This document shows positions 36,967 through 49,580 of a stretch of 64,000 bases of DNA, piece after piece. Position 1 is the stretch's first letter, and each line of letters begins with the position of its first letter. The notes under the pieces are model-generated. The model saw only the letters and a list, made by a program, of their open reading frames with translations, was not told the DNA's origin and searched no databases. The DNA is from Cryptomeria japonica (Eukaryota; Streptophyta; Pinopsida; Cupressales; Cupressaceae): contig NC_081406.1 of assembly GCF_030272615.1 (NCBI RefSeq), positions 400,100,939 to 400,164,938 of the forward strand. The letters run 5' to 3'. The position numbers and the translations under genes were made by a program.

Positions 36967-37233
36967 TTGGCGACTCCTAGTGACCTAAAGGTGAGCGATC
37001 ATATTTTTAAAGTGTTATAATGTTATTCTGAATTTATCTATATTTGTTTGCACTATTGAGCTCATTTTTATTCAGTGGTGACCCGTCAATGCCAAGTGGT
37101 CAGTCGGGACGTTCAGATCTCAAACATCTAGATTGTAGGTCGTAGGGCCAATGAAACATATATTATACTTTATATTCTATTATTATTTCTTCAACAAATT
37201 GATATTTTTTGGGTAGCCTTTATTTTGTTGGAG

Positions 37234-39917
37234 ATGTCGAACAGGAAGAAGGGTAGGAAACTTGAATGTGGGGAAGGCCATGAGAGGCCAACAAAAAGCA
37301 TAACATTATCTTTGTACTTTGGCTTTGGAAAAGAGTGTGGTGAAAATCAGGAAGGTATATCATCACAAGTACAAGTACAAAATTCGCAACCTACACCGCA
37401 TATTGAAGACGGCGGCGAACCTGATATCTCAGATCAGGATGATCTTGAAGAAGATTATCTGGTAGATGCCCAAGTTAGTTGGAATGATATAATCAACTTG
37501 GGTGATAATGCCATTGATGATAATGCATGGAAGGGAAAAAGAAAAGCCAGATCAAAAAAGGATGAACCACAATCAAAAAAGGATCGAGAGTGGGATATGT
37601 CAGTGAGAAATTTTCAAATTAATTGGGCATCAAAGTATCCATTCATTGAACCAGTGGAGAATCCAATTGAAGGTGAGCCTCCAATAGAATGCAAGTGTAA
37701 GATTTGCACTTGGAAACATAACAAGGAAATTAGGTTGCAGCTAAAATTTGACGCCATTGAAAAGCATATGGGTAAAGTTTATGAAAAACAAATGATAGAC
37801 GGGGTTGAAAAATCAGTGATAAGATGGAAAACAAAGGAGGAATGTAAGCATGTGAGGAATGTTGAAGAGTATTATTTTCATGAGAAAACACAGACGAAGC
37901 CTGCTGAAGTTAAAGGTTCTATTCAAGCTAGTTTTGGAAAAGCAATGCAAATCGAACAACTGGGAACAGTTGTTCAGTTAAGCGTTGTTTTTTATATTTT
38001 GATCAGAGGACGTGCTATGACAAATTTCCCATCAATTAGTGGTTTATTACACTTTTTGAAAGTTCCTAACTATCCTAATAGACACTGGTCAGTTAACAAT
38101 GGATGGGAATGGGCAAGTTTTCTTGTTGAGGTTGAAAAAGAAGATGTAAAGGAAAAAATAAGAGAGTCAAACTTTATTGCATTTTCTTTAGACGAAGTTA
38201 TAGCAGTAGACAATACTTCATGGGTATGCATGCATGTTTATACTGTAGAGAATCATACCTGCCAACCTCATCTACTATCTGTTGCTAAAATGAAGGAGAG
38301 TGTGATAGCAAAAAATTTATTTCAACTAGTAAAGAGAAGTTTAATTGAATATGGAGGTATGGATGACATGACGGTAGCCAAAAAATTGGTTTGTGTTGGA
38401 GCAGATGGAGCTTCAGTAATGCAAGGTCACAGGAATGGTCTTTGTACAAAGATTGAAACTTCATTTGCACCGTACATTACTGCAATTCACTACATAGCTC
38501 ACAGAATGAATCTAGCTTTTGGAATTGTGAGCAAGTTTGTTTCAGTAAAAAAATTTGAAATTTTAATCAGAGAGCTCTACTCACACTTCTGTCGAAGTCC
38601 CAAGCGATTTATGGAATTTCAACACTTTGCTGATGGAATAAATGATGGGAACAAGCTTCTCAAGGATAATGATACTAGATGGATCTCTTTGGATGGTCCA
38701 GCGCATCGAGTTTTTTCAGAATATCCATCCTTGATTGGACTATTTCACACAACTCGCGATGAATCAGATCAACCAAAATTTCCTGACCTTCTTCAGAGGT
38801 TAAGTAATCTAGAGACACACTTAACTTTAGCATCTCTTCTACCCATGCTAGAGGAAATGATAAATATGATGAAGGCTACCCAAAAAAGAGCTTTGTATAT
38901 TGCAGAATATGTTATGCTACGTAAGATGACATGCATGACCCTCAACAATCTCTATCGAAATCAACCAACACTATCTGATGAAAAATTTGTTAAGTGACGG
39001 ACACTCACAGATTTGAACAATCTTGATAACTTTTTATAAATCGATGTAGACAAGGAGGTATGTGACAATGTACTTCTATGCCATGATCGACCCCGAGGAA
39101 CCAGGAAAGCACCCCAAGAAGCAACTAGCAAGAGTTACAAGGGAAGATTTCGACAAGATTGTTGAGACTGTAACTACTTCTGTGAAGAAAATTGCATATG
39201 ATCTTTCCTCACAAATTAGAAGTAGATTCCCTCCTGACAGCCTACTCAAAGCCATGTCTATTGTGTTTCCTCATTATTGGAGCCTCAACAGTGCAGCTGA
39301 TTTTTGAAGCTACTGACTTTGATAAAACAATTTTGCATATCCAGAGAATTGAATGGAGTAACTATAAATGGAATATTAGATGAAACTCATCTTCGAGAGA
39401 AATCATCTTGTTTTGCATACACTATGAGAGAACAATATGGCAAAATGGAGAACCCCCACAAAGAGGGATCAGTAACAAGGCTTTGGAAATATATAGCTGA
39501 GAACGCAGCGTTGCGTGATTCAATGCCAGAATATTTGAAGCTTGTTGATTTATGTCTTACCATGATATTGGGTTTGGTGGAAGATGAGAGAGTTTTCAGT
39601 GCTTTGAGGTCCTAAAATCAAAGCTAAGAAACAAACTAGACAAAAATTTGGAAAATTGCTTGAGGCTCTATACATCTAGGTATGATGTCCACACTTTTCC
39701 TTACGATAGGGCACTGCAAATCTGGAGGTCCAAATGTGAAATAAGAGGTTTCGGAAACACTTCAAACCAAAGTGCCAGTGGGACTATTGACTCATGTACT
39801 GGACCTACTGGTAGCATTGAGATGCAGTTCAACGAAGGTATGCAGACTCAAAGTGAAGAAACCACAGACAAGAATCAAGAAAGCTCTGAATTTGATGAGG
39901 ATGAATGGCAACTGTAA
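37234..39917 (+). pseudogene. hAT-superfamily transposase, degenerate
   Basis: hAT transposases cut and paste DNA through an RNase H-like DDE domain and dimerise through a C-terminal hATC region. From ATG 37234 (MSNRKKGRKLECG) a frame stays open to TGA at 38997. It has an acidic, Lys-rich N-terminus, a possible BED-like zinc finger (CKCKICTWKH, then H..H spacing), FSLDEVIAVD (Asp codon 38191-38193) and CVGADGASVMQG (Asp codon 38404-38406). These are followed by YIAHRMNLAF and DNDTRWISLDGPAHRVF. The C-terminus is split: 39062-39307, then 39304-39603 with the hATC signature LVEDERVFSAL, then a third frame (KLRNKLDKNLENCLRLY, WRSKCEIRG) to TAA 39917. Three frame changes and stops make it inactive. 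Domain order suggests the ZNF862/C17orf113-like hAT branch. Terminal inverted repeats and the 8-bp target duplication were not identified. Confidence 0.8.
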
Positions 39918-40145
39918 GAGATTGGTATTTATTAATCTTATTACTGTATCTCATCATTCATATTACAAAAGCATATTACTTTTTGCAATTAGAATTTAAT
40001 ATTGATTTGTAATTGTATTTTTTAACTTTCTATTTTCAGATTTAAAATAGCATAATAAAAGACCATAACGTGTTTATTGATATAGAGATGTTTATTGTTT
40101 ATTTAGACATGTTTGAGTCTCAAATCTGTGTGATACATTTCAAAA

Positions 40146-40515
40146 CCATGTGATATAATTCATTCAATAGTAATACACATGTCAAGAACTTAGATTTTCA
40201 TTAATTCTTTCAAAATATAGCCATATGATACAATTCATTCAATAGTAATACACCAATCTGTGTGATTCTCCATGCAAAACCGACCTCCATTGATATAATT
40301 CATTCAATAGTAATACATTTCAGAACCATGTCTGGTAATAAAATATAGCCATATGATACAATTCATTCAATAGTAATACATTGCATAACCATGTCTAGTA
40401 ATGTAACATGTCCAGAACTTAGATTTTCATTAATTCTTTCAAAATATAGCTATATGATACAATTCATTCAATAGTAATACACCAATCTGTGTGATTCTCT
40501 ATGCAAAAGTCAATA
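40146..40515 (+). repeat. spaced repeat ATACAATTCATTCAATAGTAATA
   Basis: Five copies of ATTCATTCAATAGTAATACA (around 40,158, 40,232, 40,298, 40,361 and 40,461). A longer unit (AGAACTTAGATTTTCATTAA through ACCAATCTGTGTGATTCTC) occurs twice, about 244 bp apart. It lies 230-600 bp after the hAT C-terminus, so it may be a subterminal repeat of that element. Confidence 0.75.
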
Positions 40516-41039
40516 CAAAGTTTCAGAACCCTTTGTAAATGACCCTGAATTCCCTTTTATAGAAACAAGGGAGAAACAACAGCTTCAAGTCAAATTGCAA
40601 CATGTGAACACTCAACATCAAAATCACAAACTCAACATAGATTTACATGGCAATCACAGGCCGAATTAACAATTTAACAACTGCTACATGTCTAATGTCT
40701 CCTGTTCAAAAAACAGAGTTCAAAATTAAATATTAATTCACGCCATGACAAATTAAATATAGATAATAGCAGCGCCCAAAACCTAGTAATCAGAAATAGA
40801 GAAATGCAGAAATGTTAAAGCTTGGGAGAATTTGAGAATACAAATTTACAGGCTGAAGTTTTGCACTGTGCATCATAGATTCATAGGCTAGATTAGCAAT
40901 TTAGCAATAGCGAGTGCTGGTTTTTTCCTATTCATAAAACAGATTTATTTCAAGCGATGCCAAATTCCAAACAAAAAAAAACGTAAAACCTTGAAATTAA
41001 GAGTAAAAGAAGATAATTGTGCAATACATACTATGATTC

Positions 41040-44000
41040 TTAAGATTTTTGTGCCAGTTTTTGTAGGGTGCTCCACTCTTCGTCTGATGGAAGGTCGATA
41101 TTCTGTAAACTATGGAAAGTCAATTGCAACTTCGTCAACATTCCATATTTAGAAGAGTGACTTGACATCACTATTTCACCCAATACCGAATTCAGAGTTG
41201 TAAATGGTTGGATGAAATCCAGAAAGCTTTGGGGAGTTGTGTCCTTAGGAAGCAAGTCTAAATCAGACTTCATTTTTATCTCCATGCTTTTTTTCTAAGT
41301 TTATTTTCCAATGAATTTATTTGATGGGTCAACGGTCTTAGGCAAACCAAGTTTAATCAAATTAGTTTTCTTTTCTTGCAGCTTCAATATCTTTTTGCCA
41401 CATTTATCCATAAATTCTGATGTTTCCCTTAGTTTCTGGCATTTTTGAATGATAGATAATGTCTTAACTGTGGCATCAATGTGGCTCTTGATTCCTTTGG
41501 ATGCCAAGTAGTTGTCACTGGTACTGTAGACTACTTGCAGAATTTGTTTTACCATGTCTTCTTTTGAATAAACATGTATGCTCTTCTCAAAGTGCCCTTT
41601 GATTTCCATATAAATTACTCTCAGACTTTCATTCAATTCAAACCATTCACACAACTTGTCACTCCTCTGCATTATTTGCCGCCAAATGTTTTCTTGTATA
41701 TACTTCGTTGTATTTTTCATATTATCTTTCAATCTATCCTCCAAATTTTTAATTTTATCATTTGCATTGTGCAGGTCTTCTTTCATTTGTGCACATTTTT
41801 TTCTTTCTTCCTCTACTTCCTCTTGCAAATGTTTTTCTTTTTCCTTCTCATGATCCAATAGGTCCTGTGTTTTTCTTATTTCGGCAGTAGGAGACTCATA
41901 ACTTTTGTATAATTTTTTAAAATTGGCTCTTTCCTCATCAATTTTTTTACTGCTTTTAGCTAGTTTTTCTCTTAGGTCCTTCAATTCTGCATCCATCTTA
42001 TCCTACTCTACAATTTCTACTACAGAGCTCGAATTTTGTATCCTTTTCTGTAAATCATTGCACTTGTTATCTGTTGCTTTCCTCTTTGATTTTTCATTTG
42101 CCAGGTCTGTCTGTAACTTTTCTATTTGTTTCTCCAATTTATTTTTTTCTCTCTCCACCTTTAGCAGTGAAGTGTAGACCACTTCATTAGTCCTTTTTGA
42201 CACACTAATTTTGTCCATATTATGTACTTTGGAAAAATCCATTTGGAGGGTGCTAACTTGAAATTCAGAGGGATCTATCTGATTGTGTGGTGGATTTTTA
42301 TCTTTAGTTGGGGGCATAACAACCATGAACTCCATCATATCTTTGTGTAGGTCATATGTTGGAAATACCTGATTCCTTGCAGGTTGTTCTTCTAAAACTT
42401 CAGTCAGGGCAACCCTATGAAATGCTCTCTTTTTTTCTTTATTTTCATTTGTTGTGTGTTCAAATTTTTCATAGTAATCACAAAACTGAAAATTTGGGCT
42501 TGCTAAAGCAATTGAATGTTTGAAAGGTGACATAGGAATAACAGAGGCTCAAGTTCCACTTATGCTTGTTGTTTTAACTAATGCATTACTAGGATTACCA
42601 ACAACCTTTTTGATCCTATCCCACTAACACTTTCATGTATAGTTTTCATAATCTTTTGAGGTGTGTGATCTGAAGCTACAAATGATTGTTTGTAGTGTCA
42701 GTGGCACTTGATATAGGATTATAAATAGTATGAGATTGAGTATCTACCATTAGTGGCCTCTTGCAAGAGATATTTTGTTGTAGCCCTTGTCCAACACCAA
42801 GACAACTAGTATCAGTAGTAGTACCCATGCCAACCCCACCAATCACAATGACACTTGACTGAACAATAATAGGAATACTATCCCCAGATTCCCCACCAGT
42901 GGCAGTGGCACTTGATTCACCACCAATGGGAATACCATGATTTGGTGGTGGTTGTGGATTTGAACCTAAAACAAATGCAGGTGGACCCTAAGGGTAATGA
43001 GTAGTACCTTTCCGTGATGAATCTAAAGAATAAAGTCTGATGACTGGTTTAACAGGAGCTTTTGATTTTGAATCTGATGGAAGTTGTACCTCAAGTGGAT
43101 ACCAAATGCCTTCTCCTCTAGGACCTAGACCACCACCGTCAAAACCCATTATTTCCATAATGTTTGCCCCTTTGCTATATTTTTCTCTCATGGACTCATT
43201 GACTCCACCTAATATTTTAGGGATTGTATTAGTTGTTGGAGTGGGCTCAACCTCATACTCATCATCATCTTCACTCCCATCATATGTTGTTGTGGGATGC
43301 TCCATATTCCACAATTTGCTAAACTCTTCATCCTCGTTGATGATCTCAAATTACGCACTGGTCTTTGGTTCACCAAGATTCTTCCTCATAGTCCAAAAAT
43401 CATTTATTTTGGTTTGAGTCCAATAACTCTCTTTACATTCTTGCAGAACTAATTTGGGAATAGATTTGTTAGATGGATTAGCATATTTTTGGTAGAAATT
43501 GTAGGACCTCCTATTCTGGATGCCCTAGCCATTCTCTATTGTCCTCTGTGTGTGCAATGCCATAATTTGCAATGACATTTCTACTGTTGAAATGTTATTG
43601 TCAGCGGCAATTTTCTCCATCTCTTTTTTTACCTCATCCCAGGAGTCCATGTTTCTAAGCTTTTCTAGCAATGGTTTACTTTCATGTTGACATAACGCTG
43701 AAGAGTTCCCATTTTTCTTAAGCCTTGCTTGAACTACATTGATTGGATCATACTGCCAGAGACCCTCATCACCAAAGCTAAAAACTGTCAAAAAATCATG
43801 TGCCACATTGAATGCTTTTCTCTCACATGTGAACCCTCTACATGAGAAAGGAAAGGAAGGAAATATGTTCTTCTTTTTCTGACCATGGAAGTGCCTATTT
43901 GTGCTCTCTAGCTGTTGTACATATTCCAATGCAAATACCCTCTCTGTCACATGTATTGGAAGTTTGTATGGTTTTACTACTGATCCGTAAAACCTTAACA

Positions 44001-45085
44001 CAGTGTATTCTTCCATGAAGAACCAGTCAGCCAATTGTATTTGACTTTCGAGTTGAATGGAAAATCTACAAGACACGTGCAATCTAGGCATTGGAGTGCT
44101 GGTAATTTCACTATACATTGGTGCCAAAAAGAAGTCTACAAAATGGTTGTAGTTCTTTCTATTATCATGCATACTTATCTTTGGTGTACATTCATATATT
44201 GGACACTTTGTACTGTTCCGAGTCTTCTCATCAATCTTATAGTTCACAATTTGAAGATTGTTGGTCTCGAATATTGCATGATACTTGGATAGAAGGAGAT
44301 AGCACAAGTAGGATGAGAACCTAAATGTCTTACAGGAACATTTTTTTATCATTAGTAATTGTTTTTGCACGGATTGAACAATGTGCTCAATAAAATTATA
44401 TCTTACTGGTTGACCTACACAATGGATCCTAAAAATCATTTCAACAAGGCTTGCACCCACTTCCCTATCATTTTCCAATCCCCAACCCATGGAACAAAAA
44501 TGTTAGAATCATAAGGAGGCTTATGATTCTGATCCAACTGAGTACCACGCTTTATTAGAGCTTTGATAAATAAATCTTTGCGACTTCAATCGAGACTCTC
44601 ATAATTCTCTGCCAGCTTTCCTAGGTCAATTTGGACGTTTGAGTTTTGTGCTTCAAATCCTAGGTTCAACAAACGAGTAAATTCTCCCATGTTTATGGAT
44701 AGAATTTCCTCTTTTGTATTTTTATTGACAATTGCTTTTCTATCTTCATCATAATTTTCAGCGCAAAGCATGACAAAATCAAGGCAAGGGAATACTTCAG
44801 GGAACACCATGCTTCCCAATCTAGCATCCCACAATGCGATTTTATTTGTTCTTAGTTTTAACATTGCGTTGAAAACAATTTATTTTGCCCTAGATGGATC
44901 TGTCACCTTATTAGACTATGCATATCTAATATCTATGATACGCTTTTCACCATGGATAGCAAGGTCATAAATATCATGGTATTCATTAGTGAAACCTGGT
45001 GTTTTAACCAGTTTGGTTAGGTACATTTTTTTCACTTGGCTTCCTATTGAACTATTGCTTCCCTTTTCCCCATCGTTGTTATTGT
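41040..45085 (-). pseudogene. long broken ORF series with G-patch-like motif and coiled-coil tail, family not recognised
   Basis: Pieces on the minus strand follow one another like one gene. From about 45,085 (KKMYLTKLVKTPGFTNEY) the series runs through a conserved-looking block (WDARLGSMVFPEVFPCLDF; 44864-44586) and shifts frame near 44,470. It then runs 44490-42988 with stops at 43525 and about 43,350, with NIMEIMGFDGGGLGPRGEGI near its end, a good match to the G-patch RNA-binding motif. After ~450 bp without an open frame, 42533-41040 encodes a long Lys/Glu coiled coil, interrupted by TAG at 42003 and TAA at 41298. Total coding potential is roughly 1,300 residues. There is no catalytic motif. 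G-patch motifs occur in host splicing factors and in some retroelement polyproteins, so origin is open; the decay and setting favour a repeat-borne gene. Joining all pieces into one gene is inference. Confidence 0.45.
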
Positions 45086-45482
45086 TAATAATTCAAAATA
45101 ATTCTAGATACAAACCTAAAAATGCTAACCCTCAAATTGGACCACGAGATTAAAAAAAAATTAAAAAGGCAGGATATGTTCTAGATTTTACCCAAAATTT
45201 CTATTTCACTAGATTGGCGCAGACAGACTCTGTTGCAACTTGCATTCCTCAATCTAGTAGTTGTTTTAGAATCTCCCTCGATTTACTTGTTTGTCCATGA
45301 AATGAAATACGATTATGATTTATGAGTCACTTATTTTGACAACTCTGAAAAGTACAAAAGTAATACTTAGGGAAAAATATCTAGAATCATGTTATAATTT
45401 TATTAATTATTATTAATTTCTATTCACCGTCGAAGGAAAAAACATTCATTACTTCACTTTCAGTCTAAATTCTAAGAACATT

Positions 45483-46440
45483 AAATGTAAAACGTTTAAT
45501 TCCAGGCGAAGTTCTCACAAATGTGTTCACTTTCTACATTCGGGCCGAAATCCACCCTAAGTCGTTGATCTTTGCTCATCCAACTGACGATGGTACCTGT
45601 TGTCAGATGTCGTGGGTCCCATGACTTCTTCCATTTTTTGGGCACGTCACCACACTCGAGTCACTTTTCAAGACTATTTTTTAAGTCTGTTTAATCATTT
45701 TAAACTTCCGCTCGAAAAAGACTAAATTATATTTAATTATATTTAATTAAATTTAAAACGTTTGATTCTAGGCGAAGTTCTCACAAATTTGTTCACTTCC
45801 CACATTTGGGCTGAAATCCACCCTAAGTCGTTGATCTTTTCTCATCCAATGGACGATGGTACTTGTTGTCAGATGTCGTGGGCCCCATGACTTCTGCCAT
45901 TTTTCGGGTATGTCACCACACTCGAGTCACTTTTCGAGAGTCAGGAGTTTTTTTTAAGTCTGTTTAATCATTTTAAACTTCTGCCCAAAAAAGAGCTTTA
46001 TAATTATAGACTTAAGTATATTTAATTAAATTTAAAACGTTCAATTCCGGGAGAAGTTCTCACAAATGTGTTCACTTCCCACATTCGGGCCGAAATCTAC
46101 CCTAAGTCGTTGATCTTTGCTCATCCAACGGACGATGGTACTTGTTGTCAGATGTCGTGAGTCCCATGACTTCTGCCATTTTTTTGGGCATGTCACCATA
46201 CTCGTGTCACTTTTCGGGACTATTTTTTAAGACTATTTAATCATTTAAAATTTTAACTTCCGCCCGAAAAAGAGCTTTATAGACTTAATTATATTAAATT
46301 AAATTTAAAACGTTCAATTCCGGGCAAAGTTCTCACAAATGTGTTCACTTCCCACATTTGGGCCGAAATCCACCCTAAGTCGTTGATCTTTGCTCATCCA
46401 ACGGACGGTGGTACCTGTTGTCATATGTCGTGGGTCCCAC
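45483..46440. repeat. ~273-bp tandem repeat, 3.5 copies
   Basis: AAAACGTT(T/C)(A/G)ATTC(C/T)(A/G)GG starts units at 45,489, 45,755, 46,034 and 46,307 (spacings 266, 279, 273). Each unit continues GTTCTCACAAAT, GGCCGAAATCCACCCTAAG, CTCATCCAACGGACGATGG, TGTTGTCAGATGTCGTGGG, then ACTCGAGTCACTTTTCG and TTTAATCATTTTAAACTTC. The last unit stops at the GGGTCCCAC word. GC-richer than its flanks. Confidence 0.9.
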
Positions 46441-47100
46441 AATAAGAGACATTTAAAGATGTGCAATAGTTTGAGATAACTATTAAATATAATGTTAATA
46501 TTATTTGTAAAAATATGGAATTCAAAAATAGTATAGAACATGAAACTTAGTTTCTAGAATTAAAAAAATAACTAAATAAAAATATAAATTTTGATATACA
46601 ATTTGAAAGGTAAAAGTTTAATATAAAAAAGAAAACATTCAATATTAAATCTAAAATATTAATTTAAAGTTTAACAAAATTCTTTAAAAATATGTTTACG
46701 ATGTATAATTTTAAAAAATGTTTTAAAAATATATATAAAATTTCAAAATAAATTTAGTGTAATATAAATATTAATTTAATTTAATTTAATAAATAAATAA
46801 AGACTAAAAATATATATAAAAGTTCAACATAAATTTAGTTTAATATAAATTTTAATTTAATATAATTTTATTGATAAATAATGTGGTGAATCTTATTGAT
46901 AAACCTGCACCTCCTAAGGACCTATGCAATATGCATTACCTTTGATCCTAGATTCCGAGTGAGACTATTGAAATTTGAAACACCTGATGGCCCGCTATAA
47001 GTCTATATATCACCTGCAAAGATCAAGATATACTCTCATGAGGGGTTCTCATTGATGATTGATCGAACATGTATGATGAATGTAATAAGTTAAGAATATC
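46441..47100. other. very AT-rich spacer
   Basis: Runs of TTTAATTTAATTTAAT and AAAATATATATAAAA words (for example 46,730-46,850, where a ~75-bp segment with AAATTTAGT(G/T)TAATATAAAT is repeated). No gene. Confidence 0.7.
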
Positions 47101-47109
47101 TTTATACTT

Positions 47110-47450
47110 TACAATTGCATGAAGTAACATATTGATATGATAAATTTGATTTAGTGGTTAAGATCTTAGATGGTTTCTCTTGTCCTACTATAGGTTCTAT
47201 TACTCTTCCCGTTAAGGTTGGTACTAAGTGCTTAGATGTCATTTTTGCTATCATTCCTAAAACCTACTTCAGATCAATTTTGTGTGAAGTTGGGACATCC
47301 TTGCCCTTGGTTCTCTTCCATGAAAGCGATCTCATCTACCCTTCATAAATGTCTCAAATTTCTTCATTATGACAAAATCTTAACTATAAAGCATAGCATG
47401 TACCAAGTACCAACCCACACATGCACTAGTTCAAAACTTCAACAACAAGT
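47110..47450 (+). pseudogene. Tat/Ogre-like gypsy protease fragment
   Basis: Frame one (to about 47,280) reads IGSITLPVKVGTKCLDVIFAIIPKT; frame two (from about 47,270) reads KLGHPCPWFSSMKAISSTLHKCLKF and HYDKILTIKH. Together they match the back half of the aspartic protease region and its downstream linker in Tat/Ogre-type gypsy polyproteins. The active-site D(T/N)G lies upstream and is not visible. One frameshift separates the halves, and a few extra bases sit inside the LGHPW motif. Sequence on both sides lacks further pol domains, so it is an isolated fragment. Confidence 0.6.
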
Positions 47451-47939
47451 AAGTTGGTCTTTTAGTTTTAATTCACTTGTTTTTCACGAGATAAACTTCT
47501 TTTTTATATATATTTATAAAATTATAATCAATCATAACCAATGTACAAATAATTAATGGAACGAAATGAATTTTTTTTTATATATTAAATATAGAGGAAG
47601 AAGCATTACATAAAAGAGACCACGGTATTAAATTTATTTCCATTGTTTAACAAAATGTTGAAATAACGTAGCTCATGGACAAAAAGAATTTGAAAAATTT
47701 TCATTAATAAAAATGAAATAGAATTATAGAAAGCATTTTTATATCCATAAAACTCTAAGAGGCAAACTGAAACAAACTGGAATTTGAAAAATTATCATTA
47801 ATATTTATGCTTTGGAAATTTACAATTTTTTACGTTTGAGAGTTGAGTCCCTCAAAAACTTAAAAACCAAAATGAGTGAGCCACTGAGCCTGTGAGGTTT
47901 TGAGGACATAGGCAAAAAACAAACTACTAGGGGGTCGGG

Positions 47940-48552
47940 GCTAGGGCACGGGTAGTGGATGATTTACAGCTTTTCCCTAAGAATCTGGCCCTCCTTCCAT
48001 GCAGAATTCTTCAGACAGCATAAGTTGAGAGAATTATTCAAGCCACATGTAGTTTGGAAAGTCGTCCAGAAGCAACCATTTCTAGAGGAACTCCCTGTCA
48101 ATCCGCGTCCATTTCCTGTGACGCGTCAAGTGCTCCGCATTCAGGTTTAGGAGAAACGGTTGCCTGGCCACTGGCACTGTTTGGTCAGGGAGGAGAAGCT
48201 TGGATAATTCACTCGCCCAAGGGATCCCCACCCCTACTTCTGCAAGGACAACAACAGTAATGTTGTCTCCAAGGAAGTCTTCCTTAAAAACCTTCCTCAA
48301 TAGCATCAGCATATCCACCCTGTCTCCTCTGAGGTCTAGAAGAGACGCCAAGAATTGGGATGTAATGTCCATGTTAACACGGTATCTATTTTTGTTTTGC
48401 AAAAACTCTCTGCCCAGCACCATCCGCACAGCCTCATTGGTGAATGACCCAACCTCCTTGTAGACTGATTGGAGGGTTGGGTCTCTAACGGAGCCCAGAA
48501 AGGCCCTCTGGTCCTCTACAGAAATGCTTCTCAAGCGAATGGGAGTGTCCAT
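47940..48552 (-). pseudogene. unassigned ORF (156 residues) with decayed 3' extension
   Basis: From ATG 48552 a frame runs to TAG at 48082-48084: MDTPIRLRSISVEDQRAFLG, then SLLDLRGDRVDMLMLLRKVFK, ITVVVLAEVGVGIPWASEL and LLPDQTVPVARQPFLL. Composition is that of a normal soluble protein, with amphipathic helices and no low-complexity DNA behind it, unlike everything around it. A shift of frame at the stop restores a protein-like continuation (LEMVASGRLSKLHVA, IILSTYAV, GRRARFLGKSCKSS) broken by two TGA codons and ending near 47,940. I read this as a once longer protein, now truncated. An A/T-rich TATTTATATAC lies about 140 bp upstream on this strand (near 48,690). I do not recognise the family. 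It is the best host-gene candidate in the window. Confidence 0.5.
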
Positions 48553-48559
48553 CTTGAGA

Positions 48560-49195
48560 AATCAGATTAACAAATTAAACAACCTGAGCCTATAAACCTA
48601 AACCAAATGAAGAATTTAAATACCGTGAGCTCCGACGATTTATCTACCAAATGGCAAAGGCTAATTGAAGATGAAAGAAGCAGAGATCGTATATAAATAT
48701 TTGAAGCTCTTGATTGTAATAATTACTTCTCTAACCATATTAATTGCTTTAAAAAAATTTAAATATTACATATCTCTGCAAATCTTTCCCATGAATCCAC
48801 GTGTGCGAAATTGGAAACAGTTATAAACCAGTACCAAGTTGGCAAGTACCACATTGGAAGTCGTGGGGACAAAGTGCATTGTAGTAAGTGAATAGATATA
48901 TATTAAATGATCAAAATTATCGATCGTGATTCATGACATTTGATACGTGTCTATTGAATCCAATTCCATTCTAAGTACTTTCTGGTGAGTTGTGTTCTCT
49001 TCAGAAAATTATGCCGAAATAAAACTTCAGCCATTGATCTACGATCATCAAATGGTTTATTGATGGATTTTAGGTATGTGTTACCCTTCACATGTCAAAG
49101 AGGCCACTCTTATTGATACATTGTGCAGAGTCCGGACTCAATGTGATGTATTGATGTGATGTGATGTGCCTTGTCTATTAATGGCAATGAATTCA
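48560..49195. other. spacer upstream of the unassigned ORF
   Basis: A possible TATA element for the minus-strand ORF lies at about 48,689-48,698. A TGATGTATTGATGTGATGTGATGTG repeat is at about 49,140-49,167. Nothing else recognised. Confidence 0.4.
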
Positions 49196-49199
49196 TGAA

Positions 49200-49580
49200 A
49201 TCGCCAATAAATTATATATTTTTCCATAAATAACAAAATATTCGCCAAAACAAATTCAATAATTTTCAAACGGTGGATAAAAATCACCAATACATTTAAA
49301 TAATTTTTCCTTTGGAGTAAAAATTTTCACCCATACAATTATATATTTGTTCCTTTTAACAAAAATTATTTGCCTCCTACAATATATATTTTTCCCATAG
49401 AACAAGGTATAATTCGCCAGAAATTTATGGAATTTTCGTACCCTAGAAAAAAATTGCCAATACAAAATATTTTTTGTCCTATTTTGAAAAAAAAATTCGC
49501 CATCAATATGAAAATTTCCCCTCGAAAAATAATGTCTGATTCGCCAGGATTTTACACAGTTGTCGGGGGGGTGGTTTCTT
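49200..49580. repeat. degenerate ATTCGCCA-type repeat, LTR-like
   Basis: Short words ATTCGCCA/ATCACCAATAC/TTTTTCC recur every ~30-40 bp in an AT-rich background. The same texture is seen in the LTR-like segment at 36,370-36,966. Possibly an LTR fragment; no ends were found. Confidence 0.35.

Noticed and set aside
41574-42177. Plus-strand Phe/Ser/Cys-rich ORFs
   Set aside because: Antisense shadow of the minus-strand coiled coil.
43040-43417. 125-residue plus-strand ORF
   Set aside because: Antisense to the frame holding the G-patch motif, which is the better-supported reading.
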